A stretch of 64,000 bases of DNA, taken from contig NZ_RSEB01000008.1 of assembly GCF_003933745.1 (NCBI RefSeq), forward strand, positions 62,001 to 126,000. Reading direction: 5' to 3'. Of this stretch, positions 36,365 to 46,300 are shown in pieces. The notes under the pieces were generated by a model that was not told the origin of the DNA, did not search any database, and saw only the letters and a list, made by a program, of their open reading frames with translations. Origin of the DNA: Glycomyces terrestris (GTDB lineage Bacteria; Actinomycetota; Actinomycetes; Mycobacteriales; Micromonosporaceae). Position 1 is the stretch's first letter. Every line of letters starts with the position of its first letter. Made by a program: the position numbers and the translations under genes.

Positions 36365-36382
36365 AGATACACGACTGTACCT
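36365..36382. promoter_or_regulatory. TetR operator 2
   Basis: AGATACA-CGAC-TGTACCT is the same site in inverted orientation, its centre 27 bases from operator 1. It overlaps the tetR promoter (-10 TAACAT at 36382-36387), implying autoregulation. Confidence 0.85.
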
Positions 36383-36400
36383 AACATCGGGGGGCGGCTC

Positions 36401-36997
36401 ATGTCCGAAGGCCGAACGCGCCGGCGCGGCAAGGACCTGCTCGACGCCATCTACACCGCCGCCATCGAGGAGACCGCCGAATCCGGCCCCGCCCGGCTCA
36501 CCATGGACGCCATCGCCAAACGCGCCGCCACCGCCCGCACCACCCTCTACCGCCGCTGGTCCGACCCCCTCGACCTCCTCCTCGACGCCCTCGCCGAGCA
36601 CCACCCCGTCGAGACCCCCGCCCCCGGCGCCGACGACCTCCGCGGCGACCTCATCGCCGCCCTCCGCCTCATGGTCGACTGGGGCTTCAGCCCCGCCGGC
36701 CGCGCCGTCATGGCCGTCCTCACCGACCCCGCCCGCGACCCCGCCGTCGTCGAAGCCCTCTGGGAGCGCGTCTTCCGCAAGCGCGGCGGCACCTTCACCC
36801 AGACCGTCCTGCGCCACTACGCCGCCACCGGCGCCGTCGACCCCGCCCGCCTCACCCCCGTCGTCCTCGACATCGGCGAAGCCATGGTCACCAAGCGCAT
36901 CCTCGACACCGGCCGCGCCCCCGACGACGACTACCTCGCCGCCATCGTCGACCAGGCCGTCCTCCCCGCCCTCGCACTGCCGCAACGGAACACCTGA
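36401..36997 (+). CDS. TetR-family transcriptional regulator
   Basis: A 198-residue regulator. Residues 12-60 form the helix-turn-helix domain (AIYTAAIEETAESGPARLTMDAIAKRAATARTTLYRRW, with the recognition helix ending LYRRW). The C-terminal half is a ligand-binding helical domain. Two operators between it and the divergent DUF418 gene make local control of both genes very likely. The effector is unknown; the partner's membrane nature suggests a lipophilic compound or envelope signal (inference). Confidence 0.93.
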   Translation: MSEGRTRRRGKDLLDAIYTAAIEETAESGPARLTMDAIAKRAATARTTLYRRWSDPLDLLLDALAEHHPVETPAPGADDLRGDLIAALRLMVDWGFSPAGRAVMAVLTDPARDPAVVEALWERVFRKRGGTFTQTVLRHYAATGAVDPARLTPVVLDIGEAMVTKRILDTGRAPDDDYLAAIVDQAVLPALALPQRNT

Positions 36998-37128
36998 CCC
37001 CGAACGGCCCCAAGCCGTCCCGCACCGTCCACACCCGCCCCTGACCGGCCGGCAGACAGAACCCCACGCTCGCGGATGAACCCGCCCGAACAGGGGCGGG
37101 ACGCCCGATCCCGTGGCACTCTTGACGG

Positions 37129-37500
37129 GTGATCGTCGCCGTGGGCATAGACGTCGTGGCCGTGGACCGGTTCGAGCGCGTACTCGAACGGACCCCGCAC
37201 GTCGCCGAGAAGCTCTTCACCGAGGCCGAGCGACGCGCCCCCGACGGGCGCCGACGCCGCACCGAGTCCCTCGCCGCGCGCTTCGCCGCCAAGGAGGCCG
37301 TGGCCAAAGCCCTCGGCGCCCCCGGCGGAATGCGCTGGGCCGACTGCCAAGTGCTCTCCGAACCGGACGGGCGCCCGTCCCTGGAGATCACCGGATCGGT
37401 GGCCGCCGTCGCCGCCCAGCGTGGCGTCTCGCGCTGGCACGTCTCGCTGTCGCATGATGGCGGTATAGCGACAGCGGTGGTGATCGCGGAAACGGCCTGA
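37129..37500 (+). CDS. acpS: Holo-[acyl-carrier-protein] synthase
   Basis: A 123-residue enzyme that transfers 4'-phosphopantetheine from CoA to acyl carrier proteins. The motifs [15 protein letters not shown] (Mg-binding Asp) and [14 protein letters not shown] (catalytic Glu-Lys region) are intact, as is WHVSLSHD near the end. It begins with GTG 37129. It precedes nnr by 28 bases and probably forms a two-gene operon with it, a pairing common in actinobacteria. Confidence 0.96.
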   Translation: MIVAVGIDVVAVDRFERVLERTPHVAEKLFTEAERRAPDGRRRRTESLAARFAAKEAVAKALGAPGGMRWADCQVLSEPDGRPSLEITGSVAAVAAQRGVSRWHVSLSHDGGIATAVVIAETA

Positions 37501-37528
37501 GGCGACGAGGGTCCGGAGAGGGACAGCC

Positions 37529-38989
37529 ATGGACGGTGCCTGGTCAGCAGCGGCGGTCCGCCGCGCGGAAGCCCAGCTGATGGCGACGCTCCCGCCCGGG
37601 ACCCTCATGCAGCGCGCCGCGGCGGGACTCGCCGCCGAGTGCGCGGCGATCCTCCGCAGGCAGCGCGCCACCCGCACTGAGCGCGCAGGCGTCTACGGCG
37701 CCACCGTGATCGTGCTCGCCGGCCCCGGCGACAACGGCGGCGACGCGCTCTTCGCCGCCGCCCGCCTCGCCCGCCGCGGCGCCCGCGTCTTCGCCGTCCC
37801 CGTCATGGGCGAGCGGGTCCACCCCGTCGCCGCCGCGGCCCTCACCCGCGCCGGCGGGCGCCTCACCGCGAACCCGCCCGCGCACTGCGACCTGCTCCTC
37901 GACGGCGTCCTCGGCATCGGCGGCCGCCCCGGCCTCCCCGGGCGCGCCGGCGACCAGCTCGCCCGCATCGACGCCGGAACCGTTGTGGCCGTTGACGTCC
38001 CCTCCGGGGTCGACGTCGACACCGGGGCCGTCCCGGCCAGCGCCGTCACCGCCGACGTCACCGTCGCGTTCGGGTCCCGCAAGCCCTGCCACGTGCTCGG
38101 CCGCGCCGCGCTCCTCACCGGCCGGCTCGTCCTCGTCGACATCGGACTCGGCCCGCACCTCGACCGGCACCCCGCGGTGCGCGTCGCCTCCGAGGCCGAC
38201 CTCGCCGCCTGGTGGCGACGGCCCGGGCCCGGCGACGACAAGTACACGCGCGGCGTCGTCGGCGTCGCCGCCGGCTCCGAGCGGTACCCCGGGGCGGCCG
38301 TGCTCGCCACCAGCGGCGCCCTCGCCGGGCCCGCCGGGTACGTGCGGTACGCCGGCGCCGCAGCGGAGTTCGTGCGCCGCGCCCACCCCGAAGTGGTGTG
38401 CACGCCCACGGTGAAGGAGGCGGGCCGGGTGCAGGCGTGGCTGGCCGGCCCCGGGTTCGGGACCGACGAGGCCGCGCTCGGCGAGCTGCGGTCGGTCCTC
38501 GTCTCGCCCGCGCCGGTCGTCCTCGACGCCGACGCCCTGACGCTCATCGGCGAGTACCCGTCGGTGCTCTCGCAGCGGGAGGCGCCGGTGGTGCTCACCC
38601 CGCACGACCGCGAGTACGAGCGGCTCTACGGCTCCCCGCCGAGCGAGGACCGCGGCGCGGCCGCGGCCGCGCTCGCGAAGCGGCTCAACTGCACGGTGCT
38701 CCTCAAGGGGCACCACACGGTCGTCGCCTCGAGCGACGGCGCGGTGTGGGCGAACCCGACCGGGCGGCCGCAGCTGGCGACCGCGGGCGCGGGGGACGTG
38801 CTCGCCGGGTTCATGGCCTCGCTGCTGGCGTCCGGCATGGACGGGGTGCGCGCCGCGGTCGCCGCGGCGTTCCTCCACGGCCGCGCGGGCGGCATCGCCG
38901 CCCGCGGCCACCGCACCGTCACCGCCTCCGACGTGGCCCGGGCCCTCCCGGGCGCGGTCGGCGAGGTGCTGTCGGCGGCGCGGCCGTAA
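37529..38989 (+). CDS. nnr: Bifunctional NAD(P)H-hydrate epimerase / ADP-dependent dehydratase
   Basis: A 486-residue repair enzyme for hydrated NADH and NADPH. The N-terminal YjeF epimerase domain (to ~215) carries AGPGDNGGDALFAAARL and VDVPSGVDVDTG. The C-terminal ribokinase-like dehydratase domain carries VLKGHHTVVAS and the signature ATAGAGDVLAGFMASL. GGAGAGGG lies 8-10 bases before ATG 37529. It is read with acpS. Confidence 0.96.
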   Translation: MDGAWSAAAVRRAEAQLMATLPPGTLMQRAAAGLAAECAAILRRQRATRTERAGVYGATVIVLAGPGDNGGDALFAAARLARRGARVFAVPVMGERVHPVAAAALTRAGGRLTANPPAHCDLLLDGVLGIGGRPGLPGRAGDQLARIDAGTVVAVDVPSGVDVDTGAVPASAVTADVTVAFGSRKPCHVLGRAALLTGRLVLVDIGLGPHLDRHPAVRVASEADLAAWWRRPGPGDDKYTRGVVGVAAGSERYPGAAVLATSGALAGPAGYVRYAGAAAEFVRRAHPEVVCTPTVKEAGRVQAWLAGPGFGTDEAALGELRSVLVSPAPVVLDADALTLIGEYPSVLSQREAPVVLTPHDREYERLYGSPPSEDRGAAAAALAKRLNCTVLLKGHHTVVASSDGAVWANPTGRPQLATAGAGDVLAGFMASLLASGMDGVRAAVAAAFLHGRAGGIAARGHRTVTASDVARALPGAVGEVLSAARP

Positions 38990-39027
38990 GCGGAGCGCAC
39001 CTCGGGCGTCGCCGTTCGCGGTCGGCG

Positions 39028-39528
39028 CTACCAGTCCTCGCCGGCGCGCTTGATGCGCGCGGGGGCAAGGCCGGTCTCGTCGAGGAGGTAGGTGCGCATC
39101 GCCTCCAGGCCCGGCGAGTACACGTGGAGGCTCACCGCGGGGGCGCCGGAGTCGTTGCGCATCGCGTGCACGGTGCGGTCGTCGACCACGGAGACGTCGC
39201 CGGCCGCGAGCGGCTTGCGGCGCAGGCCGGGGAAGTCGCCGGGGGCGACGGTGAACTCGGTGAGGGACCCGGAGACGACCGCGACGGCGGCCGCCGCGGG
39301 GCGCGCGACCCCGCCGTGGTCGTGGAGCTCGGTGCCCTGGCCCGGAAGCCAGGCGAGGAGCCACGCCTCGTGGTCGGGCCCGGCCAGGACCCGGCGGGCC
39401 CAGCGGCTGCCGCGCGTGAAGCGCGGGCGGAGGGTGAGGTTCGCGGCGTAGCAGCCGGCGAGCGCTTCGAGCCGGTGCGCGTCGAGGCGGGCGGGAGCGG
39501 CGGGGATCACGGCGGGCATGCGCTGCAT
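39028..39528 (-). CDS. Cysteine dioxygenase (cupin)
   Basis: A 166-residue non-heme iron enzyme oxidising cysteine to cysteine sulfinate. The cupin ligands are His69 and His71 (ELHDHGG) and His121 (VHAMRN). His135/Tyr137 (HVYSP) correspond to the His155/Tyr157 pair of the rat enzyme. The position of the cross-linked Cys of mammalian CDO is not Cys here, as usual in bacteria. ATG 39528 has a distant GAAGG; ATG 39519 is possible. A short cysteine-codon leader ORF lies 70 bases upstream on the same strand, so cysteine-dependent control of this gene is likely. Confidence 0.9.
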   Translation of the reverse strand: MQRMPAVIPAAPARLDAHRLEALAGCYAANLTLRPRFTRGSRWARRVLAGPDHEAWLLAWLPGQGTELHDHGGVARPAAAAVAVVSGSLTEFTVAPGDFPGLRRKPLAAGDVSVVDDRTVHAMRNDSGAPAVSLHVYSPGLEAMRTYLLDETGLAPARIKRAGEDW

Positions 39529-39597
39529 GGGAACGGAAGACCTTCGGTGCGTCGGAACGGTGGTCGGTGTCTGGGCGCGCCGAACCGCCGCGGCGGG

Positions 39598-39642
39598 TCA
39601 GCGCTGGTGACAGCGGCGACGGGGACACGACTGGAAGGTCAT
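39598..39642 (-). CDS. Cysteine-codon leader peptide upstream of cysteine dioxygenase
   Basis: A 14-codon ORF, MTFQSCPRRRCHQR, starts at ATG 39642 seven bases after the -10 TACGAT (39650-39655). An in-frame ATG at 39651 would add three residues. Two Cys codons and an Arg-rich run precede the stop. In mycobacteria, leaderless short ORFs rich in Cys codons are established cysteine-responsive attenuators of sulfur genes. The position, 70 bases before a cysteine-degrading enzyme, fits that role. No strong terminator is seen between the stop and the gene, so the exact mechanism (ribosome stalling, mRNA folding or Rho) is open. Confidence 0.7.
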   Translation of the reverse strand: MTFQSCPRRRCHQR

Positions 39643-39649
39643 GCCGGCC

Positions 39650-39655
39650 ATCGTA
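39650..39655 (-). promoter_or_regulatory. -10 hexamer TACGAT before the leader ORF
   Basis: TACGAT, seven bases, then ATG 39642. This would be the promoter of the leader and cysteine dioxygenase transcript. Confidence 0.55.
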
Positions 39656-39870
39656 GCAACTCCCAGCCAACTCACAGGAGCGACACACCATCGGTGGAAC
39701 GGTCGTTACGCTGCGAATTTGTCACGACCGGGGTCTACCGGACCGCGAACCCGCGCGCTAGGCTCATGTTCGGCTCAGCGGCGCCGTCGTATCGCGCCGG
39801 TGCGGGCCCGCCCTCGGAGAAGCCCCGGTACGCACCCCGACCTCCCGAATCCCGAAGGAGCACCCTCCTC

Positions 39871-40830
39871 GTGAAGCAGTCGTCCGTCCGCCGCAAGTGG
39901 ACCTCAGCCGCCGTGATCGGCGGCCTCCTGATCTCGTCCGCCGCCTCCGCCCCGGCCTGGGCGCAGCGCGACACCGGCGACATCAACGACGAGATCGAGC
40001 AGACCGACGAGGACCTCGCCGCGGCGGTCGACGAGTACAACCAGCTCTCCCAGGAGATCGAGGACAACGAGCACCTCATCGAGGAGACCGAGGTCTACCT
40101 CGCGGACGCCGAGACGAACCTGAACGCCCTGCGCGACCAGCTCTCCGCGTACATCCAGTCCACCTATGTGGAGCAGGGCATCGGCGACGCGGCCATGCTG
40201 CTCGACTCGGGCTCCCCCGACGCGTTCGTCGAGCGCCTCGACCGGCTCAACTCCGCGAACCTGTACAACTTCGAGCTCATGGACGAGCTGCGGGCGGCCT
40301 CCGAGGAGTACACGACCCAGCTCGAGCTCCTCGAGGACCTCCAGGTCGACCTCGCCGCCGACAAGGAGGCCCTCGAGGTCAAGTCCGCCGAGCTCACCGA
40401 GCGGATCGACGAGCTCAACGAGGAGTGGCAGACCGTCGCCGGCGACGCCGTCAACGAGTTCGACCTGCCGCACATGACCGACGACCAGCTCACCGTCGTC
40501 AACTTCGCGCTCGCGCAGCGCGGCGACTGGTACGTGTGGGGCGCCGCCGGGCCCGACAACTGGGACTGCTCGGGCCTCATCCTCGGCGCGTACGCCGAGC
40601 TCGGCATCGACCTGCCGCACAACGCCGCCGCCCAGTACAGCCAGACCGCGAGCATCAGCCGCGACGAGCTCCAGCCCGGCGACCTCGTCTTCTACAACAA
40701 CCTGGCGCACGTCGGCATGTACATCGGCAACGGCCTGATCGTGCACGCCCCGAACTCGTCCACGTACGTGAAGGTCGTGCCGCTCGACCACGGCAACTCG
40801 TACTACGGCGCCACCACGATCCTGCACTAG
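39871..40830 (+). CDS. NlpC/P60 peptidoglycan endopeptidase with coiled-coil domain
   Basis: A 319-residue exported hydrolase cutting peptide stems of peptidoglycan, like RipA/RipC-type enzymes. GTG 39871 has GAAGGAG ten bases upstream and opens a signal peptide (KWTSAAVIGGLLISSAASAPAWAQ). Residues ~35-200 form a long coiled coil rich in Asp/Glu/Leu, the usual autoinhibitory or partner-binding part. The catalytic domain has Cys233 (DNWDCSGL), His280 (AHVGMYIG) and His292 (VHAP). It converges on the OsaC-like gene with a very strong terminator between. Confidence 0.94.
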   Translation: MKQSSVRRKWTSAAVIGGLLISSAASAPAWAQRDTGDINDEIEQTDEDLAAAVDEYNQLSQEIEDNEHLIEETEVYLADAETNLNALRDQLSAYIQSTYVEQGIGDAAMLLDSGSPDAFVERLDRLNSANLYNFELMDELRAASEEYTTQLELLEDLQVDLAADKEALEVKSAELTERIDELNEEWQTVAGDAVNEFDLPHMTDDQLTVVNFALAQRGDWYVWGAAGPDNWDCSGLILGAYAELGIDLPHNAAAQYSQTASISRDELQPGDLVFYNNLAHVGMYIGNGLIVHAPNSSTYVKVVPLDHGNSYYGATTILH

Positions 40831-40841
40831 GACCGCGACGC

Positions 40842-40877
40842 ACGAAGGGCCCCGCGCCTCGGCGCGGGGCCCTTCGT
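40842..40877. terminator. Strong bidirectional terminator
   Basis: A perfect 17-bp stem (ACGAAGGGCCCCGCGCC and complement) with a 2-base turn lies between the stops of two converging genes. Confidence 0.93.
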
Positions 40878-40906
40878 CATGCGTCCGTTCGGTTCCCGGC
40901 GGTGCG

Positions 40907-42949
40907 TCAGACCGGGTCGCAGCGCACCACGAGGATCGCGATGTCGTCGCGCGGCGACTCGGGGGAGAACGCCTCGACGGCCTCCAGGAGCGCCGTCGCG
41001 ATCTGGCGGGCGCTCTTGCCGGCGGCGCCGCGCACGGCCCGCTCGATGCGGTCGTGGCCGAACATGGCGACGCCGTCGCGGCGCTCGGTCACGCCGTCGG
41101 TGAAGAACACGAGCGCGTCCCCGGCGTCGAGCCGGACCTCCTCGGGGTTGACCTTCACGTCCGGGAACAGGCCCACGGCGGTGCCCTCGCGGCCCACCCA
41201 CTCGACGCCCCCGGCGGCGCGCAGCAGCAGCGGCCGCTCGTGCCCGGACAGGCACAGGGTCGCGTTCACCGAGCCGCCGCGGTCGCGGTCGAGGAGCGCC
41301 GACGCGATCGTCGCGTACCGCAGGTCCCCGGGCTGCTCCAGGAGCGTCGCGTTGAGCAGTTCGAGGGCGCGCGGGAGCGGCCGGCCGTCGCGGGCCATGA
41401 CCCGCAGGACGTCCCGGACGACGCCGGTGACCGCCGCGGCCTGGGCGCCCTTGCCGCACACGTCGCCGATCGCGACCCACAGCCGGTGGTCGGGCAGCTC
41501 GGTCGCGTCGTAGAAGTCGCCGCCGACCTCGGTGCCGGCGACCGGGCCCGGCCCGGACCCGGGCAGGCGCCGCGCCGTCGCGGGCAGGTACTCGGCCGCG
41601 AACGACACGCCCGCGACGTCCGGGAGCGACCCGGGCATGAGCGCGGCCTGGAGCTCGTGGGCGACGGCCTGCCGCTCGGCGTGGATGCGGGCGTTGTCGA
41701 GCGCGAGCGCCGAGCGCTTCGCGAGGTCGGCGACGACCGCGCGCTCCTCGGAGGAGTGGTGCCGGTCGGCGTGGCGGCCCACGGTGAGGACGCCGATCGT
41801 GGCGCCGCGCGCCGAGAGCGGGACGGCGATGCCGTCGAGGCCGCGCGGCACCGGCAGCTCCATGCCCGTCCACCCGTCCGAGGTGAGCGCCGCGGCCAGC
41901 GGCGGCGCCGCGCCCTCCAGGCGGGTGCGCAGGTGCTCGAGCTCGCCCTCCTCGACGTGCGTGAGCGCGGCGAGCCGCAGCCCGGCGCCGTCGCCGGTGA
42001 GGTGGACGGCCGCCCAGCGGCCCAGCTGCGGGACGACGAGCTGCGGGATGAGGGCCACCGTCAGGTGCTCTTCGAGGGAGTGCGCCAGGAGCTCCCCCGC
42101 TTCGGCGAGATAGGTGAGCCAGCCGGACCGGCGCTGCTCGTCGGTGCGCATCCGGTCGATCTGGACGGCGAGGGCGACGCGCTCGGCGACGAGCTCGGCG
42201 AGGGGCCGCCAGGTCCGCTTCGGCTCGCCCGCGAGGAGCAGGCGGCCGTTCGCGGGCGCGGTGAGCGGCAGCGGGACCGCGACCGCGGCGGTGCCGACGT
42301 CGCCGAACTTCGCGATGATCTGGGTGCCGGTGCCGTCGCCCGCGTCGTACTCGATCGCGCCGCCGTCGGCCGCGGTCGCGTCGTGGCAGCGGGCGAGGAG
42401 CTCGGTCACGATCTGGTCGACCGGGAGCCGCGACTGGAGCGCGGGCGCGACGGTGAGGAGCGCCGCGAGCTGGCCCAGGTCCGGTTCCGGTTCGCCCGCA
42501 CCGGAGTCGGGGACCGGGCGCGGCGCCGGGGGCTTGTCGGGGTCGCGGTCGATGCGGAACCAGATGGACTTGCCGGTGGCGTCGTGCGTGGTGCCCCACG
42601 AGGACGCGAACCGGTCCACCAGGAGCAGGCCGCGCCCGCCCTCCGCGGTGACCTCCGGCATGGCATTGTCGTAAAGGGTGCGGTCGAGCGGGTCGATGCC
42701 CCCGGAGCGGTAGTCGGTGACGGTGACGCGCACGCCGATCGGGTCGGCGGCCACGGTGAAGTTGATGTCGGTGCCGGCGTGGACGACGCCGTTGGTCGCG
42801 AGTTCGGTGGTGAGCAGCAGGGTCTCGTCCAGCAGCTCGGTGAGCCCGGCCTCGGCGAGGACCGCGCGGACGGCTGCGCGGGCTGCGGCGGGGGAGCGGT
42901 CGTCGGCCGGCAGCCGAAGCCGACGAGCGGCCCTCTCGGGGTACGTCAC
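40907..42949 (-). CDS. OsaC-like regulator: RsbW-type kinase, GAF and SpoIIE phosphatase domains
   Basis: A 680-residue cytoplasmic protein. Residues ~15-140 form an anti-sigma-type HATPase (LLTTELATNGVVHAG, GGRGLLLVDRFASSWG). Residues ~150-440 hold one or two GAF-like sensor domains. From ~450 it is a PP2C/SpoIIE phosphatase (VGGDFYDATEL, IGDVCGKGAQAAAVTG, LFFTDGVTERRD-type end, SPRDDIAILVVR). In Streptomyces coelicolor OsaC combines kinase, sensor and phosphatase domains, lies next to osaAB and resets SigB after osmotic stress. This gene has the same domains and the same neighbours. GTG 42949 follows TAGACT by six bases. Confidence 0.9.
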   Translation of the reverse strand: MTYPERAARRLRLPADDRSPAAARAAVRAVLAEAGLTELLDETLLLTTELATNGVVHAGTDINFTVAADPIGVRVTVTDYRSGGIDPLDRTLYDNAMPEVTAEGGRGLLLVDRFASSWGTTHDATGKSIWFRIDRDPDKPPAPRPVPDSGAGEPEPDLGQLAALLTVAPALQSRLPVDQIVTELLARCHDATAADGGAIEYDAGDGTGTQIIAKFGDVGTAAVAVPLPLTAPANGRLLLAGEPKRTWRPLAELVAERVALAVQIDRMRTDEQRRSGWLTYLAEAGELLAHSLEEHLTVALIPQLVVPQLGRWAAVHLTGDGAGLRLAALTHVEEGELEHLRTRLEGAAPPLAAALTSDGWTGMELPVPRGLDGIAVPLSARGATIGVLTVGRHADRHHSSEERAVVADLAKRSALALDNARIHAERQAVAHELQAALMPGSLPDVAGVSFAAEYLPATARRLPGSGPGPVAGTEVGGDFYDATELPDHRLWVAIGDVCGKGAQAAAVTGVVRDVLRVMARDGRPLPRALELLNATLLEQPGDLRYATIASALLDRDRGGSVNATLCLSGHERPLLLRAAGGVEWVGREGTAVGLFPDVKVNPEEVRLDAGDALVFFTDGVTERRDGVAMFGHDRIERAVRGAAGKSARQIATALLEAVEAFSPESPRDDIAILVVRCDPV

Positions 42950-43304
42950 GGGGCCAGTCTATGCCCGACCCGCCCTCGCCCGCCGCACCCGCTCCGCGCC
43001 GTCTACCAGCCCCTGCGCCCGGCGGCGGACGGGCCGCCCCGACCGGTCCCCGACCGGGGCGGCCCGCGCCCCGGACACGCCCCCGACGCGTTGCGGCGCT
43101 TGGGAGTGCCGCTCCCGGTGCCCCGCGGCCCCGCGGCGGCGCGCCGCAGCAGAGCCGCGGACCGCGGTCGCGCGTAGTCGTCACTTCTCATTCCGTGACT
43201 TCGGGTGACCGGATACCTCCCCCTGAGTAACCTGCCTTCACGTTTGCGCCCCGGGTGTGACAACCTGGAGGGGCCGCCTGTCTCCGCAGCTGAGGAACCA
43301 CGCC
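42950..43304. other. Divergent region between OsaC-like and OsaA-like genes
   Basis: 355 bases. An 11-bp hairpin (GGGCCGCCCCG and complement, 43031-43065) sits on the OsaC side. GTCAC and GTGAC half-sites surround ~10 bases near 43180-43200, with another GTGACC at 43206, a possible regulator site for the two divergent promoters. Confidence 0.5.
42956..42961 (-). promoter_or_regulatory. -10 hexamer TAGACT, leaderless start
   Basis: TAGACT, six bases, then GTG 42949. Confidence 0.55.
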
Positions 43305-46300
43305 ATGACGGACACCGTTTCCCGTACAGCGAACCCGACCGACGAGTCCGACCTGCTCCGCAGCCTGGCCGACGCGCTGGGCGCCGTCGAGCGGGGGGAC
43401 TTCTCAGTGCGGCTGCCGCGCGGGGAGGGCCTGGCCGGGGAGGTCGTCGACCGGTTCAACGCCGTCGTCGAGCAGGCCGACCGGCAGACCCGCGACCTCG
43501 CGCTCATCGCGCGCGCGGTCGGCCAGGAGGGCTCCTGGAACCACCGGCTCGTCATCGAGCACCTGGACGGCGGCTGGTCCGAGGGCGCCGCGAGCGTGAA
43601 CCGCCTGGTCGAGGACCTGGTGCGGCCCACGACCGAGCTCGGGCGCGTCCTCGAGGCGGTCGCCGCCGGCGACCTGTCCCAGGAGGCGGCCCTGGAGATC
43701 GAGGGCACGCAGCTGCGCGGCGAGTTCCGGCGCCTCGGCGAGACCGTCAACCGCATGGTCGGCCTCCTACGCGCCTTCGCGGGCGAGGTGACGCGCGTCG
43801 CCCGCGAGGTCGGCACCGAGGGCCGCCTCGGCGGCCAGGCCGACGTCCAGGGCGTCTCGGGCACCTGGCGGTCGCTCACCGACGCGGTGAACACCATGGC
43901 CTCGAACCTGACCGAGCAGGTCCGCTCCATCTCGACGGTGACGCAGGCCATCGCCTCGGGCGACCTGAACCAGAAGATCACCGTCAAGGCCTCCGGCGAG
44001 GTCGCCGAGCTCGCCGACACCATCAACTCGCTCACCGAGACCCTCCAGGTCTTCGCGGGCGAGGTGACGCGCGTCGCCCGCGAGGTCGGCACCGAGGGCC
44101 GCCTCGGCGGCCAGGCGGACGTGCCGGGCGTCTCGGGCACCTGGAAGGACCTCACCGAGTCGGTGAACGACATGGCCTCCAGCCTCACCGACCAGGTCCG
44201 CGACATCGCGAAGGTCACCGGGGCCGTGGCCCGCGGCGACCTGAACCAGAAGATCGCCGTGCCCGCGCAGGGCGAGATCCTCGAACTCAAGACCACCGTC
44301 AACACCATGGTCGACCAGCTGTCGAACTTCGCCGACGAGGTCACCCGCGTCGCCCGCGAGGTCGGCACCGAGGGCCGCCTCGGCGGCCAGGCGCAGGTGT
44401 TCGGCGTCTCCGGCACCTGGCGCGACCTGACGCAGAACGTGAACCAGCTCGCCGCGAACCTCACCGAGCAGGTCCGCAACATCGCGAAGGTGACCACCGC
44501 GGTCGCCAAGGGCGACCTGAACCAGAAGATCACCGTCGACGCCCAAGGCGAGGTCGCCGAGGTCAAGAGCACCGTGAACACCATGGTCGACCAGCTCTCG
44601 CGCTTCGCCGACGAGGTCACCCGCGTCGCCCGCGAGGTCGGCTCCCAGGGCCGCCTCGGCGGCCAGGCGGACGTGCCCGGCGTCTCCGGCACCTGGAAGG
44701 ACCTCACCGAGAACGTCAACCTGATGGCCGCCAACCTGACCGCGCAGGTGCGGAACATCTCCTCGGTCGCCAGCGCCGTCGCGAACGGCGACCTCAACCG
44801 CCAGATCACCGTGGACGCGCAGGGCGAGATGCTCGAACTGAAGTCCACGATGAACTCGATGGTGGCGCAGCTGTCCCAGTTCGCCGACGAGGTCACGCGC
44901 GTCGCCCGCGAGGTCGGCACCGACGGCAAGCTCGGCGGGCAGGCGAACGTCCAGGGCGTCTCCGGCATCTGGGAGGCGCTCACCGACAACGTGAACTCGA
45001 TGGCGTCCAACCTGACCAGCCAGGTCCGGAACATCTCCTCGGTCGCCAGCGCCGTCGCCGCCGGCGACCTGAACCGGCAGATCACCGTGGACGCGCAGGG
45101 CGAGATGCTCGAACTCAAGTCGACCATGAACGCCATGGTCGACCGGCTCTCGTCCTTCGCCGACGAGGTCACCCGTGTCGCGCGCGAGGTCGGCACCGAG
45201 GGGCAGCTGGGCGGCCAGGCGCACGTGCCGGGCGTCTCCGGCACCTGGAAGGACCTCACCGACAACGTGAACTCGATGGCCTCGAACCTGACCAGCCAGG
45301 TGCGCGACATCGCGAAGGTGACCACCGCGGTCGCGAAGGGCGACCTGAACCAGAAGATCACCGTCGACGCGCAGGGGGAGATCCTCGAGCTGAAGACGAC
45401 CGTGAACACCATGGTCGACCAGCTCTCCAGTTTCGCCACGGAGGTCACGCGCGTCGCCCGGGAAGTCGGCGTCGAGGGCAACCTCGGCGGCCAGGCCGAG
45501 GTCGCCGGCGTCTCCGGCACCTGGCTCGCCCTGACCCGCAACGTGAACTCGCTCGCGGCGACGCTGACGCTCCAGCTGCGCGCCATCGCGAACGTCGCGC
45601 ACGCCGTGGCCCGCGGCGACCTCACCCAGTCGGTCGACTTCGAGGCCGCCGGCGAGATCGCCGACCTGACCGAGTCGATCAACCAGATGATCACCGCCCT
45701 GCGCGACAAGACCCGCCAGAACACCGACGCGGACTGGCTCAACTCGAACCTCGCCCGCATCTCCTCGCTCCTCCAGGGCCGCCGCGGCGTCGAGGAGGTC
45801 ACCCGCATGGTCCTCGACGAGGTCACCCCGCTCATCGACGCGCAGACCTCGACGTTCTACGTCCGCCACGAGGACGTCGCCGGGCACGTCACCTACCGGC
45901 TCAACGCCGTCTACGGGCACCCGAACCCCGGCGAGAAGAAGCTCATCGAGGACAACGAGGGCATGGTCGGCCAGGCCGCCGCGTCGAAGCGCACCATCCA
46001 CCTGCACGACATCCCCGAGGGCTACCTGGAGATCTCGTCCGGGCTCGGCCAAGCCACCCCGACCGACCTGATCATCCTGCCGGTCCAGTTCGGCGACAAG
46101 GTCCGCGGCGTCATCGAGTTCGCCTCGTTCAACACCTACTCCGGGCTCCACAAGCGGTTCCTGGACGCGCTCGCCCCGAACGTCGGCGTCACCCTCGCCA
46201 CCATCGAGGGCAACGCCCGCACCGAGGTCCTGCTGCGCGAGTCCCAGCGGATGGCGCAGGAGCTGCGCGCCCAGTCGAACCGGCTCCAGGAGACCAACGT

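Noticed and set aside
39656..39870. A c-di-AMP (ydaO-type) riboswitch upstream of the NlpC/P60 gene
   Set aside because: Such riboswitches often precede these genes in actinobacteria, but I could not find the conserved core. A covariance-model search would decide.
43031..43065. 11-bp hairpin as an ordinary gene terminator
   Set aside because: It lies between two divergent start codons, where no transcript should end. It is recorded only as a structural feature of that region.
43257..43304. Upstream GTG start for the OsaA-like kinase
   Set aside because: ATG 43305 has a proper GAGG site. The extra 16 residues look like untranslated leader.
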